A DNA stretch of 64,000 bases from Lachnoclostridium sp. Marseille-P6806 (lineage in GTDB: Bacteria; Bacillota; Clostridia; Lachnospirales; Lachnospiraceae). The notes beneath the pieces were generated by a model, which saw only the letters and a list, made by a program, of their open reading frames with translations, searched no databases and was not told the origin of the DNA. The number at the start of each line of letters is the position of its first letter. Position 1 is the first letter of the stretch. Of this stretch, positions 62,339 to 64,000 are shown piece after piece. Both the position numbers and the translations under genes were made by a program. The stretch lies in NCBI RefSeq assembly GCF_900625025.1, contig NZ_LR130579.1:1-64000 (forward strand), written 5' to 3'.

Positions 62339-63190
62339 TCACCCCTTGATGCCGCTCATGGTGATCCCCTGTATGAAATACCTCTGCAGCAGAAAAAACA
62401 GAATCAGCACCGGAATAACCATGACCGCCCCCAGCGCCAGAAGAAGCTCCCAGTTCGGGTCCAGATTTGACCGAAGCATTGAGGCCGCAAGAGACAACGT
62501 ATAGCGCTGGTCACTGCCGAGAAAGATCAGAGGTCCGAGAAAATCATTCCATGCCCGCATAAACGACATAATTGCAACCGTTGCGAGAACCGGCTTGGAA
62601 ATCGGCAGAAACAGCCTCGCATAGATCTGCAGCTCATTTGCCCCGTCAATCCGAGCCGATTCCGTGATCTCCCGCGGGATTCCTGCCAGAAACTGCCGCA
62701 TCAGAAAAATATAAAATGCATTCCCGAAAAAGCCGGGAACCGTCAGCGGCAGAAAGGTACCGATCCAGCGAAGCTTTGTAAACATCATGTAGACCGGAAT
62801 CAGCGTGACCTGATACGGCAGAATCATAGTCACAATTACAATCATGAACACCTTGTCCCGTCCCGGCCAGCGGAGTCTCGCAAAGCCGTAGCCCACAAGA
62901 GAATTGGACACAAGAGCCGCAATGATATTAAACACTACAATGATCAGCGTATTCCGCAGATAGCGGAAAAACGGGATATTATGAAATACCGCATAATAGT
63001 TGTCAAACGTCCATTTCTCCGGCAGCCAGTGAAACGGTACAGAAAACAGCTCACTGGTCGTCTTGAATGAGCCGGTGAGAAGAAACAGGAACGGAAGCAG
63101 GAATATCATGGCGAACAGAAAAAGCAGCAGATAAATCAGCCCCCGCCGGAAAGCGACACCCGCTTTATAAAGATTTATATTCTTCGTCAT
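62339..63190 (-). CDS. Sugar ABC transporter permease (MalG/UgpE type)
   Basis: The 283-residue protein has six membrane segments, the EAA loop with IPREITESARIDGANELQIY, and ends GITMSGIKG. It is located directly after the solute-binding protein gene, with 79 nt between them. No ATPase is linked. Confidence 0.92.
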   Translation of the reverse strand: MTKNINLYKAGVAFRRGLIYLLLFLFAMIFLLPFLFLLTGSFKTTSELFSVPFHWLPEKWTFDNYYAVFHNIPFFRYLRNTLIIVVFNIIAALVSNSLVGYGFARLRWPGRDKVFMIVIVTMILPYQVTLIPVYMMFTKLRWIGTFLPLTVPGFFGNAFYIFLMRQFLAGIPREITESARIDGANELQIYARLFLPISKPVLATVAIMSFMRAWNDFLGPLIFLGSDQRYTLSLAASMLRSNLDPNWELLLALGAVMVIPVLILFFLLQRYFIQGITMSGIKG

Positions 63191-63269
63191 ATCGCCTCAC
63201 TTCCCAGGACAAATATCCTGCGGACGCCTGCAAAAACAGAGCGTCCGCAGACCGGCATCCAGTCGGATA

Positions 63270-64000
63270 CTACTTTGTCTCCATTGTTCTCTGCATGTTG
63301 TCCTCCAGCTCTTTCAGAACCGTCTGAGGATCCGCCCCCTGATAAACCACGTTGTCACGGACCGTCTGGAACTGAGAGGCGAGCTCCGCAGATACCGAAC
63401 ACAGTGCAGGAATGCCATTCTCGGGAGAATTGGCAATTCTGCGTTCGAGCGCATACATCTCATCCCCGTTCTTTGTAAGACTTACATCATCAAACGCCGC
63501 GTCAATAACCGGAATGGAACGCCACTGCGCAAAATTGTCCTCATTGACCGAACCCTGCTCGCAGAACTTGATGAACAGTGCCGCCAGCTCCGATTTTTCC
63601 GGGGATGTTCCCTGCGGAATCGCAAACACATTGCAGCCGAACGTCGTCGACTCTGCTCTTCCTCCCTCAGGAACCGGGACCGGGCACACCTCGTATGGCA
63701 CATCGGGCGCATACCGTCGGAGAGCCTCCGAAAACCAATTGCCGGTAATCGTCATGGCGACCTTCCCCGTCATGAACGGATGATCCGGGGAAAACATCCC
63801 GCCAAGCCCCGAGGAAAACGCATTGATCCTTTCCGCGTCATACTTTGCTGCAAAATCCCGGATCCATTTCATATAGATGATCATGGCATCGCTGGTCAGA
63901 TTGATCCTGTTCGTCTCCTTTTCATAGGGATTTGCTCCGAACAGATACGGAAGAGTAAACGCATCGTTCCCCGAATCCAGCCACGGAATCAGACCGAAAC
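63270..64000 (-). CDS. Sugar ABC transporter solute-binding protein, C-terminal part
   Basis: The frame is open to the right edge; 243 codons are visible. Features of family 1 binding proteins are FGLIPWLDSGNDAFTLPYLF near the edge, HPFMTGKVAMTITGNWFSEA, and GGRAESTTFGCNVFAIPQGT. The signal peptide and N-terminal lobe lie outside. It is the first gene of the operon for the uptake and oxidation-isomerisation of an unidentified sugar. Confidence 0.9.
   Translation of the reverse strand, partial: FGLIPWLDSGNDAFTLPYLFGANPYEKETNRINLTSDAMIIYMKWIRDFAAKYDAERINAFSSGLGGMFSPDHPFMTGKVAMTITGNWFSEALRRYAPDVPYEVCPVPVPEGGRAESTTFGCNVFAIPQGTSPEKSELAALFIKFCEQGSVNEDNFAQWRSIPVIDAAFDDVSLTKNGDEMYALERRIANSPENGIPALCSVSAELASQFQTVRDNVVYQGADPQTVLKELEDNMQRTMETK

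Noticed and set aside
60085-62349. 754-codon plus-strand frame
   Set aside because: It lies opposite three genuine minus-strand genes and has no family resemblance; long antisense frames are common in GC-rich DNA.
1-64000. CRISPR array or rRNA/tRNA genes
   Set aside because: No regularly spaced repeats with unique spacers and no recognisable structural RNA genes were seen.

Overview
The window looks like a gut Firmicute of the Lachnospiraceae type. The evidence is a GC-rich chromosome with strong AGGAGG-type ribosome binding sites, an RlmD with the long C-terminal tail common in that family, many plant-polysaccharide genes (GH3, GH51, sugar ABC importers with lipoprotein receptors), and a conjugative-element segment of the kind common in Lachnospiraceae and Ruminococcaceae. 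No database search was possible; identifications rest on motifs and family memory.

Region 1 (1-9.9 kb) is one end of an integrative conjugative element, all on the minus strand. It holds a giant methylase/helicase gene broken by an in-frame stop and apparently by a group II intron at the window edge, a TnpV gene lying in another frame inside it, two conserved unknowns, a 29-residue membrane peptide, parB, parA and a 53-residue protein.

Region 2 (9.9-18.1 kb) is a visibly AT-rich defence hotspot attached to the 3' end of rlmD. Three same-strand copies or fragments of the rlmD tail lie at about 9.9-10.3, 12.5-12.7 and 18.05-18.24 kb. Between the first two sit a decayed YhcG/DUF1016 nuclease and a Kiwa system (kwaA, kwaB). 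Between the last two sit a complete QatABCD system and the C-terminal remnant of a BREX brxL gene. I see no integrase in this segment. This layered, tail-anchored hotspot is the most interesting object in the window.

Region 3 (18.1-32.9 kb) is mostly chromosomal backbone: rlmD, yhaM, a DUF1848 protein, a small multidrug-type transporter, an Xre regulator, a double GNAT, a GH3 beta-glucosidase with a broken LacI regulator, a lipid kinase, an esterase translationally coupled to a DUF3237 protein, and an Hsp20 chaperone.

Region 4 (32.9-42.8 kb) is an arabinose-polymer locus. It contains an FGGY kinase, two different GH51 arabinofuranosidases, a three-gene ABC importer with a good promoter, and a divergent ArsR-type regulator with a large C-terminal domain.

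Region 5 (43-49.1 kb) makes GDP-mannose and GDP-L-fucose (gmd, fcl, manC), followed by an AraC regulator, rfbD and a small PAP2-like membrane protein. Region 6 (49.1-58 kb) is a second sugar importer with paired upstream operator-like repeats, an AraC regulator divergent from a GH3 beta-xylosidase/glucosidase, a DNA glycosylase and an RluA pseudouridine synthase. Region 7 (58.2-64 kb) is a minus-strand operon: ABC importer, Gfo/Idh oxidoreductase, sugar-phosphate isomerase-like TIM barrel and two VOC proteins. Its receptor gene runs off the right edge.
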